A stretch of DNA of 64,000 bases. Source: Urophycis tenuis. Its lineage: Eukaryota > Chordata > Actinopteri > Gadiformes > Phycidae. Position numbers and translations under genes: made by a program. Position 1 is the stretch's first letter. Every line of letters starts with the position of its first letter. The notes under the pieces are model-generated. The model searched no databases. It was not told the origin of the DNA and saw only the letters and a program-made list of their open reading frames with translations. Shown here piece after piece: positions 11,077-24,498 of the stretch. Location: NCBI GenBank assembly GCA_036785325.1, contig JAXIVH010000042.1, forward strand, positions 1,914,989 through 1,978,988. The letters run 5' to 3'.

Positions 11077-13847
11077 CAATCAGGGCCGGAGCTTGGTTCT
11101 TGTCCTCTGTTGGGTCCAGATGAACTAGCAGAAAACTGGGGTCACGAAGGACCGAGGCCAGCCGTGACAAAGCACTGCCTCCACGGTCCCCCAATGCAGC
11201 TATCCTCAGCGATGGGTGTCCAGACCTAGGAAAGACCAAGACCAGCCCCGACCAGCGGTGCCTTCCCAGTCGGTCCCAGGGTAGGAAAGGCCAAGGCCAG
11301 CCGCGACTAAGCACTGCCTCCCTGGCCCCTCCAGGACCCCATGCCGAACAGCCTGTTAATAACAATTCCTGTGCCCCATACACCGCGCGACTACAGAGAT
11401 TGTGTAGGAAGTTGACCTTAGAGAAGACTCAATGGCTTACTTTCCTCACCCAAAACAACAATTTCTTGGGGTAGTCTATTCTCGCCGTAGGTACTTCGGT
11501 AATGGGTTTTTTTGTGAAAAGTTTTCCGGATGAAATGCATGCTGGGTAATTGCCTTCTTCCTCCAATATGTCAAGTGTAGGTTAAGGTTAGGGTAGATTT
11601 AGGGGTAGAGTTAGCAGTTAACCTTAACGTTAGGTTTGAAGTAAATGGGAGGGGTTGCGGTTAGGCTTAAGGTTAGGGCTGAGGTTAGGGTTAGGTATAA
11701 GGTTACGGTTTAGGGTTAAGGTTAGGGTTAAGGTTAGGGTTACGGTTAGGGCTAAGGTTAGGGCTAAGGTTAGAGTAAGGGTTAGGGTTAGCGTTACGGT
11801 TAGGGTAAGGTTAGGGTTAGGGTTAGAGGTTAGGGGTTAGGGGTTAGGGTTAAGATGAGGGCTGAGGTTAGGGTTAAGGTTAGGGCTGAGGGTAGGGTTA
11901 GGTTTAAGGTTAGGGATAAGGTTAGGGTTGGGGTTACGGCTGAGATTGGGGTTAAGGTTAGGGTTGAGGTTAGGGTTAGTGTTATGGATAAGGTTAGGTT
12001 AAGTGTTAGGGCCAAGGTTAGGGTTAAGGTTATGGTTAAGATTAGGGTTAGGGCTAGAATTAGGGTTAGGGCTAAGGTTAGGGTTATGGCTGAGGTTAGG
12101 GTTAAGGTTAGGTTTGAGGTTAGTGTTAAGGTTAAGGCCAAGGTTAGGGTTAGGGTTAAGGTTAGGGTTAGGGCTAAGGTTAGGGTTAGGGTTATGGCTG
12201 AGGCTAGGGTTAGGGCTAAAGTTAGGGCAAAGGTTAGAGTTAGGGTTAGCGTTAGAGTTAGGGTAGGGTTAGTGTTGGAGGTTAGGGTAGGCTTAGGGTT
12301 AGAGTTAGAGTAGGGGTTAGGGTTAGAGTTAGAGTAGGGGTTAGGGTTAGTGTTAAGGCTAAGGTTAGGGGTTGAGGTTAGTGTTAAGATTAGGGCCAAG
12401 GTAAGGGTTAGTGTTAGGGTTGAGTTAGGGTTAGGGCTAAGGTTAGGCCTATGGTTAGGGTTGGGGTTGAGGTTATCCCTAGGGTTAGAGTTAGAGCTAG
12501 AGATTGAGGAAGGTAGAGTCAAGGTGAGACAGTCTGTACGGACTGAACTCACCCCCGCCGGATCGGGCTAGTACACTCTATCTCCCCCAACTCCCTCATT
12601 TCCATGAGGGAAGACAGGGGAGAAGAGATGGGAGGAGTATATATATTTAATATATATTTTTTTTAGTAAATAAATACATCGAGAGACTCACAGCTGGAGT
12701 GGCTTTTAATCTTTGTATTCAAGGTTGTTCCTCCTCTTTTGATTCCTCGCTGGTGGTGCGTCGTCTCCACCTAGTGGTCGTTTTGTGAAGAAGAGTTATA
12801 GAAATAGAAATAGAAATACTCTATTGTTCCCAGGTTGGGAAATTGCATTAATAGGTAAGTAATAATAATAATAATAGGTAATTGCAATAGTTGGTAAGGT
12901 AATCTATATTTAATTTATTTATTTATATTTGTATATTTATTTAGTCTATTTATTTATTCATTTTTGTTTATTTATTTATTTAGATAAAGAGGATCACAGC
13001 TGGAGTGAGTTTTTAGTCTTTGTGTTAAAGGCTGGTTGCCTTCTTTTGATTCTTCAGTGGTGGTCCATCGCCTCCATCTAGTGGTCGTTTTGTGAATAAC
13101 AGTTGGTAAGGTAATATAAATGGGTTGTGTAGAGAGCCCGTTCTTTCGATGGCCCTGGCTCGGTTAGGTTCGTTAGAGTTATCTCGATGACCCCCCCCCA
13201 CCTCATCCAACGACTCGGTAGTTGAATAGGGGATCAAAGGCAGTTGCACTCGCCAATATCTAGTCATCCGCAGCTCTCTTTTCCCATATTACCAAGAATG
13301 AAGTAAAACTAAATGGTTATCTGTCTTGTTGTGATATAACCGCTGATTTGGAGATATAGACTTGTTTTTCCTTTTCCCAAAGGTTTTCTTTGTTCCAAGA
13401 TGAAGGTCAATCTAGTTTGATTGAAGGTACTTCCAATGCATTGGTATATTTACTTATTTGAATAAAGACGAGTCACAGCTGGAGTGAGACTTTTCTTTTC
13501 CATTTCTATTTTAGTATAAACGTGCTATCGAAATATTAGGACACGTCATCAGTAGTGGACCCTGGGATCATAGGGTGTTTCTGGCCATTGTCACTATACA
13601 CCCTCACCCAAGGGAGGCCCCCCCGAGAGTGATCAATTCTCAAGGTGTGTCGTTTCCGAAATGGAATTGGTATTGGGTTTAAGCTTTTTTAGGAGTGATC
13701 ATTTGTTGAGGTAACGTCGAGGTAAGTAAAGGTAAGTAAAACACTTTTTAGGATACATTGTTTTGGTTATGGAGAGGAGGGGGCACATACTTACCCCCTG
13801 ACCAGCACAAACCAGTTGTTAACACCGCTAGGTAGCCCTGGTTTGGC
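11077..13847 (+). repeat. Satellite unit 5 (full, 2771 bp)
   Basis: Full unit. It carries private variants shared only with unit 6: a GGCTTAAGG hexamer variant near 11664, a 6-bp loss near 12078, a GTTAAGGCC variant near 12131 and AAACTAAATGG near 13307. Units 5 and 6 are therefore a recent tandem duplicate pair. Confidence 0.95.
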
Positions 13848-16618
13848 CAATCAGGGCCGGAGCTTGGTTCTTGTCCTCTGTTGGGTCCAGATGAACTAGC
13901 AGAAAACTGGGGTCACGAAGGACCGAGGCCAGCCGTGACAAAGCACTGCCTCCACGGTCCCCCAATGCAGCTATCCTCAGCGATGGGTGTCCAGACCTAG
14001 GAAAGACCAAGACCAGCCCCGACCAGCGGTGCCTTCCCAGTCGGTCCCAGGGTAGGAAAGGCCAAGGCCAGCCGCGACTAAGCACTGCCTCCCTGGCCCC
14101 TCCAGGACCCCATGCCGAACAGCCTGTTAATAACAATTCCTGTGCCCCATACACCGCGCGACTACAGAGATTGTGTAGGAAGTTGACCTTAGAGAAGACT
14201 CAATGGCTTACTTTCCTCACCCAAAACAACAATTTCTTGGGGTAGTCTATTCTCGCCGTAGGTACTTCGGTAATGGGTTTTTTTGTGAAAAGTTTTCCGG
14301 ATGAAATGCATGCTGGGTAATTGCCTTCTTCCTCCAATATGTCAAGTGTAGGTTAAGGTTAGGGTAGATTTAGGGGTAGAGTTAGCAGTTAACCTTAACG
14401 TTAGGTTTGAAGTAAATGGGAGGGGTTGCGGTTAGGCTTAAGGTTAGGGCTGAGGTTAGGGTTAGGTATAAGGTTACGGTTTAGGGTTAAGGTTAGGGTT
14501 AAGGTTAGGGTTACGGTTAGGGCTAAGGTTAGGGCTAAGGTTAGAGTAAGGGTTAGGGTTAGCGTTACGGTTAGGGTAAGGTTAGGGTTAGGGTTAGAGG
14601 TTAGGGGTTAGGGGTTAGGGTTAAGATGAGGGCTGAGGTTAGGGTTAAGGTTAGGGCTGAGGGTAGGGTTAGGTTTAAGGTTAGGGATAAGGTTAGGGTT
14701 GGGGTTACGGCTGAGATTGGGGTTAAGGTTAGGGTTGAGGTTAGGGTTAGTGTTATGGATAAGGTTAGGTTAAGTGTTAGGGCCAAGGTTAGGGTTAAGG
14801 TTATGGTTAAGATTAGGGTTAGGGCTAGAATTAGGGTTAGGGCTAAGGTTAGGGTTATGGCTGAGGTTAGGGTTAAGGTTAGGTTTGAGGTTAGTGTTAA
14901 GGTTAAGGCCAAGGTTAGGGTTAGGGTTAAGGTTAGGGTTAGGGCTAAGGTTAGGGTTAGGGTTATGGCTGAGGCTAGGGTTAGGGCTAAAGTTAGGGCA
15001 AAGGTTAGAGTTAGGGTTAGCGTTAGAGTTAGGGTAGGGTTAGTGTTGGAGGTTAGGGTAGGCTTAGGGTTAGAGTTAGAGTAGGGGTTAGGGTTAGAGT
15101 TAGAGTAGGGGTTAGGGTTAGTGTTAAGGCTAAGGTTAGGGGTTGAGGTTAGTGTTAAGATTAGGGCCAAGGTAAGGGTTAGTGTTAGGGTTGAGTTAGG
15201 GTTAGGGCTAAGGTTAGGCCTATGGTTAGGGTTGGGGTTGAGGTTATCCCTAGGGTTAGAGTTAGAGCTAGAGATTGAGGAAGGTAGAGTCAAGGTGAGA
15301 CAGTCTGTACGGACTGAACTCACCCCCGCCGGATCGGGCTAGTACACTCTATCTCCCCCAACTCCCTCATTTCCATGAGGGAAGACAGGGGAGAAGAGAT
15401 GGGAGGAGTATATATATTTAATATATATTTTTTTTAGTAAATAAATACATCGAGAGACTCACAGCTGGAGTGGCTTTTAATCTTTGTATTCAAGGTTGTT
15501 CCTCCTCTTTTGATTCCTCGCTGGTGGTGCGTCGTCTCCACCTAGTGGTCGTTTTGTGAAGAAGAGTTATAGAAATAGAAATAGAAATACTCTATTGTTC
15601 CCAGGTTGGGAAATTGCATTAATAGGTAAGTAATAATAATAATAATAGGTAATTGCAATAGTTGGTAAGGTAATCTATATTTAATTTATTTATTTATATT
15701 TGTATATTTATTTAGTCTATTTATTTATTCATTTTTGTTTATTTATTTATTTAGATAAAGAGGATCACAGCTGGAGTGAGTTTTTAGTCTTTGTGTTAAA
15801 GGCTGGTTGCCTTCTTTTGATTCTTCAGTGGTGGTCCATCGCCTCCATCTAGTGGTCGTTTTGTGAATAACAGTTGGTAAGGTAATATAAATGGGTTGTG
15901 TAGAGAGCCCGTTCTTTCGATGGCCCTGGCTCGGTTAGGTTCGTTAGAGTTATCTCGATGACCCCCCCCCACCTCATCCAACGACTCGGTAGTTGAATAG
16001 GGGATCAAAGGCAGTTGCACTCGCCAATATCTAGTCATCCGCAGCTCTCTTTTCCCATATTACCAAGAATGAAGTAAAACTAAATGGTTATCTGTCTTGT
16101 TGTGATATAACCGCTGATTTGGAGATATAGACTTGTTTTTCCTTTTCCCAAAGGTTTTCTTTGTTCCAAGATGAAGGTCAATCTAGTTTGATTGAAGGTA
16201 CTTCCAATGCATTGGTATATTTACTTATTTGAATAAAGACGAGTCACAGCTGGAGTGAGACTTTTCTTTTCCATTTCTATTTTAGTATAAACGTGCTATC
16301 GAAATATTAGGACACGTCATCAGTAGTGGACCCTGGGATCATAGGGTGTTTCTGGCCATTGTCACTATACACCCTCACCCAAGGGAGGCCCCCCCGAGAG
16401 TGATCAATTCTCAAGGTGTGTCGTTTCCGAAATGGAATTGGTATTGGGTTTAAGCTTTTTTAGGAGTGATCATTTGTTGAGGTAACGTCGAGGTAAGTAA
16501 AGGTAAGTAAAACACTTTTTAGGATACATTGTTTTGGTTATGGAGAGGAGGGGGCACATACTTACCCCCTGACCAGCACAAACCAGTTGTTAACACCGCT
16601 AGGTAGCCCTGGTTTGGC
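13848..16618 (+). repeat. Satellite unit 6 (full, 2771 bp, twin of unit 5)
   Basis: Same length as unit 5 and carrying the same private variants, with no difference noticed at the sites compared. This is the closest adjacent pair in the array and points to a recent one-unit unequal exchange. Confidence 0.95.
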
Positions 16619-19394
16619 CAATCAGGGCCGGAGCTTGGTTCTTGTCCTCTGTTGGGTCCAGATGAACTAGCAGAAAACTGGGGTCACGAAGGACCGAGGC
16701 CAGCCGTGACAAAGCACTGCCTCCACGGTCCCCCAATGCAGCTATCCTCAGCGATGGGTGTCCAGACCTAGGAAAGACCAAGACCAGCCCCGACCAGCGG
16801 TGCCTTCCCAGTCGGTCCCAGGGTAGGAAAGGCCAAGGCCAGCCGCGACTAAGCACTGCCTCCCTGGCCCCTCCAGGACCCCATGCCGAACAGCCTGTTA
16901 ATAACAATTCCTGTGCCCCATACACCGCGCGACTACAGAGATTGTGTAGGAAGTTGACCTTAGAGAAGACTCAATGGCTTACTTTCCTCACCCAAAACAA
17001 CAATTTCTTGGGGTAGTCTATTCTCGCCGTAGGTACTTCGGTAATGGGTTTTTTTGTGAAAAGTTTTCCGGATGAAATGCATGCTGGGTAATTGTCTTCT
17101 TCCTCCAATATGTCAAGTGTAGGTTAAGGTTAGGGTAGATTTAGGGGTAGAGTTAGCAGTTAACCTTAACGTTAGGTTTGAAGTAAATGGGAGGGGTTGC
17201 GGTTAGGGTTAAGGTTAGGGCTGAGGTTAGGGTTAGGTATAAGGTTACGGTTTAGGGTTAAGGTTAGGGTTAAGGTTAGGGTTACGGTTAGGGCTAAGGT
17301 TAGGGCTAAGGTTAGAGTAAGGGTTAGGGTTAGCGTTACGGTTAGGGTAAGGTTAGGGTTAGGGTTAGAGGTTAGGGGTTAGGGGTTAGGGTTAAGATGA
17401 GGGCTGAGGTTAGGGTTAAGGTTAGGGCTGAGGTTAGGGTTAGGTTTAAGGTTAGGGATAAGGTTAGGGTTGGGGTTACGGCTGAGATTGGGGTTAAGGT
17501 TAGGGTTGAGGTTAGGGTTAGTGTTATGGATAAGGTTAGGTTAGGTGTTAGGGCCAAGGTTAGGGTTAAGGTTATGGTTAAGATTAGGGTTAGGGCTAGA
17601 ATTAGGGTTAGGGCTAAGGTTAGGGTTAGGGTTATGGCTGAGGTTAGGGTTAAGGTTAGGTTTGAGGTTAGTGTTAAGGTTAGGGCCAAGGTTAGGGTTA
17701 GGGTTAAGGTTAGGGTTAGGGCTAAGGTTAGGGTTAGGGTTATGGCTGAGGCTAGGGTTAGGGCTAAAGTTAGGGCAAAGGTCAGAGTTAGGGTTAGCGT
17801 TAGAGTTAGGGTAGGGTTAGTGTTGGAGGTTAGGGTAGGCTTAGGGTTAGAGTTAGAGTAGGGGTTAGGGTTAGAGTTAGAGTAGGGGTAAGGGTTAGTG
17901 TTAAGGCTAAGGTTAGGGGTTGAGGTTAGTGTTAAGATTAGGGCCAAGGTAAGGGTTAGTGTTAGGGTTGAGTTAGGGTTAGGGCTAAGGTTAGGCCTAT
18001 GGTTAGGGTTGGGGTTGAGGTTATCCCTAGGGTTAGAGTTAGAGCTAGAGATTGAGGAAGGTAGAGTCGAGGTGAGACAGTCTGTACGGACTGAACTCAC
18101 CCCCGCCGGATCGGGCTAGTACACTCTATCTCCCCCAACTCCCTCATTTCCATGAGGGAAGACAGGGGAGAAGAGATGGGAGGAGTATATATATTTAATA
18201 TATATTTTTTTTAGTAAATAAATACATCGAGAGACTCACAGCTGGAGTGGCTTTTAATCTTTGTATTCAAGGTTGTTCCTCCTCTTTTGATTCCTCGCTG
18301 GTGGTGCGTCGTCTCCACCTAGTGGTCGTTTTGTGAAGAAGAGTTATAGAAATAGAAATAGAAATACTCTATTGTTCCCAGGTTGGGAAATTGCATTAAT
18401 AGGTAAGTAATAATAATAATAATAGGTAATTGCAATAGTTGGTAAGGTAATCTATATTTAATTTATTTATTTATATTTGTATATTTATTTAGTCTATTTA
18501 TTTATTCATTTTTGTTTATTTATTTATTTAGATAAAGAGGATCACAGCTGGAGTGAGTTTTTAGTCTTTGTGTTAAAGGCTGGTTGCCTTCTTTTGATTC
18601 TTCAGTGGTGGTCCATCGCCTCCATCTAGTGGTCGTTTTGTGAATAACAGTTGGTAAGGTAATATAAATGGGTTGTGTAGAGAGCCCGTTCTTTCGATGG
18701 CCCTGGCTCGGTTAGGTTCGTTAGAGTTATCTCGATGACCCCCCCCACCTCATCCAACGACTCGGTAGTTGAATAGGGGATCAAAGGCAGTTGCACTCGC
18801 CAATATCTAGTCATCCGCAGCTCTCTTTTCCCATATTACCAAGAATGAAGTAAAACGAAATGGTTATCTGTCTTGTTGTGATATAACCGCTGATTTGGAG
18901 ATATAGACTTGTTTTTCCTTTTCCCAAAGGTTTTCTTTGTTCCAAGATGGAGGTCAATCTAGTTTGATTGAAGGTACTTCCAATGCATTGGTATATTTAC
19001 TTATTTGAATAAAGACGAGTCACAGCTGGAGTGAGACTTTTCTTTTCCATTTCTATTTTAGTATAAACGTGCTATCGAAATATTAGGACACGTCATCAGT
19101 AGTGGACCCTGGGATCATAGGGTGTTTCTGGCCATTGTCACTATACACCCTCACCCAAGGGAGGCCCCCCCGAGAGTGATCAATTCTCAAGGTGTGTCGT
19201 TTCCGAAATGGAATTGGTATTGGGTTTAAGCTTTTTTAGGAGTGATCATTTGTTGAGGTAACGTCGAGGTAAGTAAAGGTAAGTAAAACACTTTTTAGGA
19301 TACATTGTTTTGGTTATGGAGAGGAGGGGGCACATACTTACCCCCTGACCAGCACAAACCAGTTGTTAACACCGCTAGGTAGCCCTGGTTTGGC
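16619..19394 (+). repeat. Satellite unit 7 (full, 2776 bp)
   Basis: Full unit with scattered private changes, for example GTCAGAG near 17780 in the telomere-like core and GAGTCGAGG near 18064. No gene is supported. Confidence 0.95.
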
Positions 19395-21719
19395 CAATCA
19401 GGGCCGGAGCTTGGTTCTTGTCCTCTGTTGGGTCCAGATGAACTAGCAGAAAACTGGGGTCACGAAGGACCGAGGCCAGCCGTGACAAAGCACTGCCTCC
19501 ACGGTCCCCCAATGCAGCTATCCTCAGCGATGGGTGTCCAGACCTAGGAAAGACCAAGACCAGCCCCGACCAGCGGTGCCTTCCCAGTCGGTCCCAGGGT
19601 AGGAAAGGCCAAGGCCAGCCGCGACTAAGCACTGCCTCCCTGGCCCCTCCAGGACCCCATGCCGAACAGCCTGTTAATAACAATTCCTGTGCCCCATACA
19701 CCGCGCGACTACAGAGATTGTGTAGGAAGTTGACCTTAGAGAAGACTCAATGGCTTACTTTCCTCACCCAAAACAACAATTTCTTGGGGTAGTCTATTCT
19801 CGCCGTAGGTACTCTGGTAATGGGTTTTTTTGTGAAAAGTTTTCCGGATGAAATGCATGCTGGGTAATTGTCTTCTTCCTCCAATATGTCAAGTGTAGGT
19901 TAAGGTTAGGGTAGATTTAGGGGTAGAGTTAGCAGTTAACCTTAACGTTAGGTTTGAAGTAAATGGGAGGGGTTGCGGTTAGGGTTAAGGTTAGGGCTGA
20001 GGTTAGGGTTAGGTATAAGGTTACGGTTTAGGGTTAAGGTTAGGGTTAAGGTTAGGGTTACGGTTAGGGCTAAGGTTAGGGCTAAGGTTAGAGTAAGGGT
20101 TAGGGTTAGCGTTACGGTTAGGGTAAGGTTAGGGTTAGGGTTAGAGGTTAGGGGTTAGGGGTTAGGGTTAAGATGAGGGCTGAGGTTAGGGTTAAGGTTA
20201 GGGCTGAGGTTAGGGTTAGGTTTAAGGTTAGGGATAAGGTTAGGGTTGGGGTTACGGCTGAGATTGGGGTTAAGGTTAGGGTTGAGGTTAGGGTTAGTGT
20301 TGTGGATAAGGTTAGGTTAAGTGTTAGGGCCAAGGTTAGGGTTAAGGTTATGGTTAAGATTAGGGTTAGGGCTAGAATTAGGGTTAGGGCTAAGGTTAGG
20401 GTTAGGGTTATGGCTGAGGTTAGGGTTAAGGTTAGGTTTGAGGTTAGTGTTAAGGTTAGGGCCAAGGTTAGGGTTAGAGTTAAGGTTAGGGTTAGGGCTA
20501 AGGTTAGGGTTAGGGTTATGGCTGAGGCTAGGGTTAGGGCTAAAGTTAGGGCAAAGGTTAGAGTTAGGGTTAGCGTTAGAGTTAGGGTAGGGTTAGTGTT
20601 GGAGGTTAGGGTAGGCTTAGGGTTAGAGTTAGAGTAGGGGTTAGGGTTAGAGTTAGAGTAGGGGTTAGGGTTAGTGTTAAGGCTAAGGTTAGGGGTTGAG
20701 GTTAGTGTTAAGATTAGGGCCAAGGTAAGGGTTAGTGTTAGGGTTGAGTTAGGGTTAGGGCTAAGGTTAGGCCTATGGTTAGGGTTGTGGTTGAGGTTAT
20801 CCCTAGGGTTAGAGTTAGAGCTAGAGATTGAGGAAGGTAGAGTCAAGGTGAGACAGTCTGTACGGACTGAACTCACCCCCGCCGGATCGGGCTAGTACAC
20901 TCTATCTCCCCCAACTCCCTCATTTCCATGAGGGAAGACAGGGGAGAAGAGATGGGAGGAGTATATATATTTAATATATATTTTTTTAGTAAATAAATAC
21001 ATCGAGAGACTCACAGCTGGAGTGGGTTTTAATCTTTGTATTCAAGGTTGTTCCTCCTCTTTTGATTCCTCGCTGGTGGTGCGTCGTCTCCACCTAGTGG
21101 TCGTTTTGTGAAGAAGAGTTATAGAAATAGAAATAGAAATACTCTATTGTTCCCAGGTTGGGAAATTGCATTAATAGGTAAGTAATAATAATAATAACTA
21201 GAGTTCAAAAATTCCCTCGAGGGAAATTTTGATAGTGCACGGGTGACGCTACCGGAGTGTGAACCTCTATCAGAGTCACAGCCGTTTGAGTAATGGTGCT
21301 GATCCCAAAAACAGCAGTCAACAAACTGAACGTCATGAAACAGTGAAATGTAAGGAACCCAACAAGTCCTGAAAATTCGCCTCCAAACCCTATTTAATAG
21401 CAATAACATGTAATGAAACAGAATGCCAGAATGTCGCAATGCATTCTGGGAAACACTCCCCCAACACGTTACAAAACACGCTACTATCCACGATTTCCTC
21501 AGGCAAGTACAACAACTTGAACTGATAATACAAGAAAACACAAAAGCATTAACCTAATTTACACAAAATAGAAACAACATTTAATTTGATTTGTGTCCGA
21601 TGACGAGAGAGACGCTATATGGTAACCATGGCAACGGAGACTCGATATCTCACAGTTTATTTATCAACGACAAGACAGACAGATCTCACTGCCCATCACT
21701 GATCAACTGCTGCGGTCGG

Positions 21720-21722
<3 letters not shown>

Positions 21723-21754
<32 letters not shown>
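21723..21754 (+). repeat. (GT)n microsatellite
   Basis: About 16 GT dinucleotides inside the unit-8 insertion, followed by a GCGATCGATACAGAG segment that recurs in altered form after the second (GT)n tract near 22365. Confidence 0.95.
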
Positions 21755-21756
<2 letters not shown>

Positions 21757-22008
21757 AGGTGCTTCGGGCGATCGATACAGAGATCGCGTCACTCAATGTT
21801 ATGAATTAAAATGACAGTTTTGCAAGCACCCACACACGCACGCAAGTGCGATCTCTACAGAGACGTTGAGGTTAGGGTTAGTGTTAGGTTTACTTTACAT
21901 TCACATTTAATTTGATTTGTGTCCGATGACAAGAGAGAGACGGAAAGAGATAGAGCACTTTGGTAGAGAGACGTACAATAACAGAGAGCGAGCGCCGGTC
22001 TCGATAAA

Positions 22009-22176
22009 GCCGTTAATCAGCGAAACGAATCGTTATTTCCCGATAGTTTCACAGCGGTTACATTCAGCAGGTAGACACGGCTGAACTGCACCGCCGTTAA
22101 TCAGCGAAATGAATCGTTATTTCCCGATAGTTTCACAGCGGTTACATTCAGCAGGTAGACACGGCTGAACTGCACC
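22009..22176 (+). repeat. 84-bp tandem duplication (2 copies)
   Basis: Two adjacent copies, 22009-22092 and 22093-22176, begin GCCGTTAATCAGCGAAA and end in GGCTGAACTGCACC or similar. Only a few substitutions separate them, for example GAAACG versus GAAATG. They lie inside the unit-8 insertion. Confidence 0.93.
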
Positions 22177-22236
22177 TATCTGAATCGCATTATCCAATGA
22201 AAAGTATAAGAGCTCTGTGCGAGAGCAAGACATCGC

Positions 22237-22359
<123 letters not shown>

Positions 22360-23436
22360 CGCGCGATCGATACAGGTCACTCACCCACACACGCACGCAC
22401 GCGAGGAAAACACAACACAGCACTTCCCGCTTTTCAGCTGGGCCAAACCATTAGAACACCAGGCCCCCCCTGGAGTTTGCAATGTCATGGTACGGACTAC
22501 CAGTAACGAACCCATAACAAAGCCATGTTCTGCCTCGGCACTGGTCTCACATTTGGGCTTATTCTGACAAAACGGTAGCTCCTATCAGAAAAAAAGCAAG
22601 ACCATCATCGCCGTAAGGACTTCCCGAACGATTTGGCGTTTCTACAATGTTTCTAGAGTAAATATTTCGGAGACACTCGCGAGTTTAAAACAGGGGTCCG
22701 TTCTGCTTTTCTCTGAAAATATTTGAAATATTTGTATTGGAGTCAATGAGGAGAAGACACCCACTGGCCGCACTTAGAGGCTGCTAATTCGAATTCTGTA
22801 AATCTCTCCGATTTTTTAAACACATTGTGAGAGACAGAACCCGTATGTCTACAAAGTTGGAAAAAATCACGTGTGTACATTGTAAACTGTGGCCAGGAGC
22901 AGTGTGGAAAGAGATTTATTTTTTTATTTTTCTGGAGCTCTCTCCACTCTAGCTACCCTCTAACCCTAATAAGGGCATGCAATACACACCCATTGTAATC
23001 TCATCATTTCTCCATAAATGATCATGGTCATTGAACAGTGATTGATCAAAAAGTATATGACCTATCAAAACATGGAAATATACATAAAATACACAAGACT
23101 TGTGTCTACTGTTTAAAGTTAAAATGGAGTCTCTAGGTGAAAGTATGCAGGAGCAGCAGACAGCAGTAAAAGTATGTATTTTTTGACCTCCTCCCATGCA
23201 TTCTCTATGGGAAAATATTCACAGTTTTTTGCGAGTAACTTCATGAAAAATTAATATTTTTAAAATTTGTATTGAAGCACACCGATCCCGATGAAGACGC
23301 ACATTTTGATATATCATTTGTCCTACAACTCTTCGAGTTGTAGGACTAGTAGCGAATCAAAAAACGCGAGGAAGAGGAATAATAATAAAAAGAATAATAA
23401 TAATAATATTAAGAAAAAATCCCCAGGATAACAATA

Positions 23437-23490
23437 GTGCTCGGGGCTTCGCCCCGAGCACTGGCTCCACAGCTTTGCTGTAGGGCCAGT
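23437..23490. other. Terminal hairpin cluster of the unit-8 insertion
   Basis: A perfect hairpin (GTGCTCGGGGC, TTC loop, GCCCCGAGCAC; 23437-23461) is followed directly by an imperfect one with arms ACTGGC/GCCAGT and ACAGC/GCTGT around a TTT loop (23460-23490). Their position just inside the right end suggests a role as a transposon terminus. A transcription terminator role is less likely in this eukaryotic setting. Confidence 0.7.
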
Positions 23491-24498
23491 GCTCGGTGCG
23501 TTTGCCCCGTGCACTAACAATAATAATAGGTAATTGCAATAGTTGGTAAGGTAATCTATATTTAATTTATTTATTTATATTTGTATATTTATTTAGTCTA
23601 TTTTTTTATTCATTTTTGTTTATTTATTTATTTAGATAAAGAGGATCACAGCTGGAGTGAGTTTTTAGTCTTTGTGTTAAAGGCTGGTTGCCTTCTTTTG
23701 ATTCTTCAGTGGTGGTCCATCGCCTCCATCTAGTGGTCGTTTTGTGAATAACAGTTGGTAAGGTAATATAAATGGGTTGTGTAGAGAGCCCGTTCTTTCG
23801 ATGGCCCTGGCTCGGTTAGGTTCGTTAGAGTTATCTCGATGACCCCCCCAACCTCATCCAACGACTCGGTAATTGAATAGGGGATCAAAGGCAGTTGCAC
23901 TCGCCAATATCTAGTCATCCGCAGCTCTCTTTTCCCATATTACCAAGAATGAAGTAAAACGAAATGGTTATCTGTCTTGTTGTGATATAACCGCTGATTT
24001 GGAGATATAGACTTGCTTTTCCTTTTCCCAAAGGTTTTTTTTGTTCCAAGATGGAGGTCAATCTAGTTTGATTGAAGGTACTTCCAATGCATTGGTATAT
24101 TTACTTATTTGAATAAAGACGAGTCACGGCTGGAGTGAGACTTTTCTTTTCCATTTCTATTTAAGTATAAACGTGCTATCGAAATATTAGGACACGTCAT
24201 CAGCAGTGGACCCTGGGATCATAGGGTGTTTCTGGCCATTGTCACTATACACCCTCACCCAAGGGAGGCCCCCCCGAGAGTGATCAATTCTCAAGGTGTG
24301 TCGTTTCCGAAATGGAATTGGTATTGGGTTTAAGCTTTTTTAGGAGTGATCATTTGTTGAGGTAACGTCGAGGTAAGTAAAGGTAAGTAAAACACTTTTT
24401 AGGATACATTGTTTTGGTTATGGAGAGGAGGGGGCACATACTTACCCCCTGACCAGCACAAACCAGTTGTTAACACCGCTAGGTAGCCCTGGTTTGGC

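Noticed and set aside
21119..21541. 140-aa - strand open frame at the left edge of the unit-8 insertion
   Set aside because: It crosses the insertion boundary, ends in translated AAT microsatellite and has no recognisable domain.
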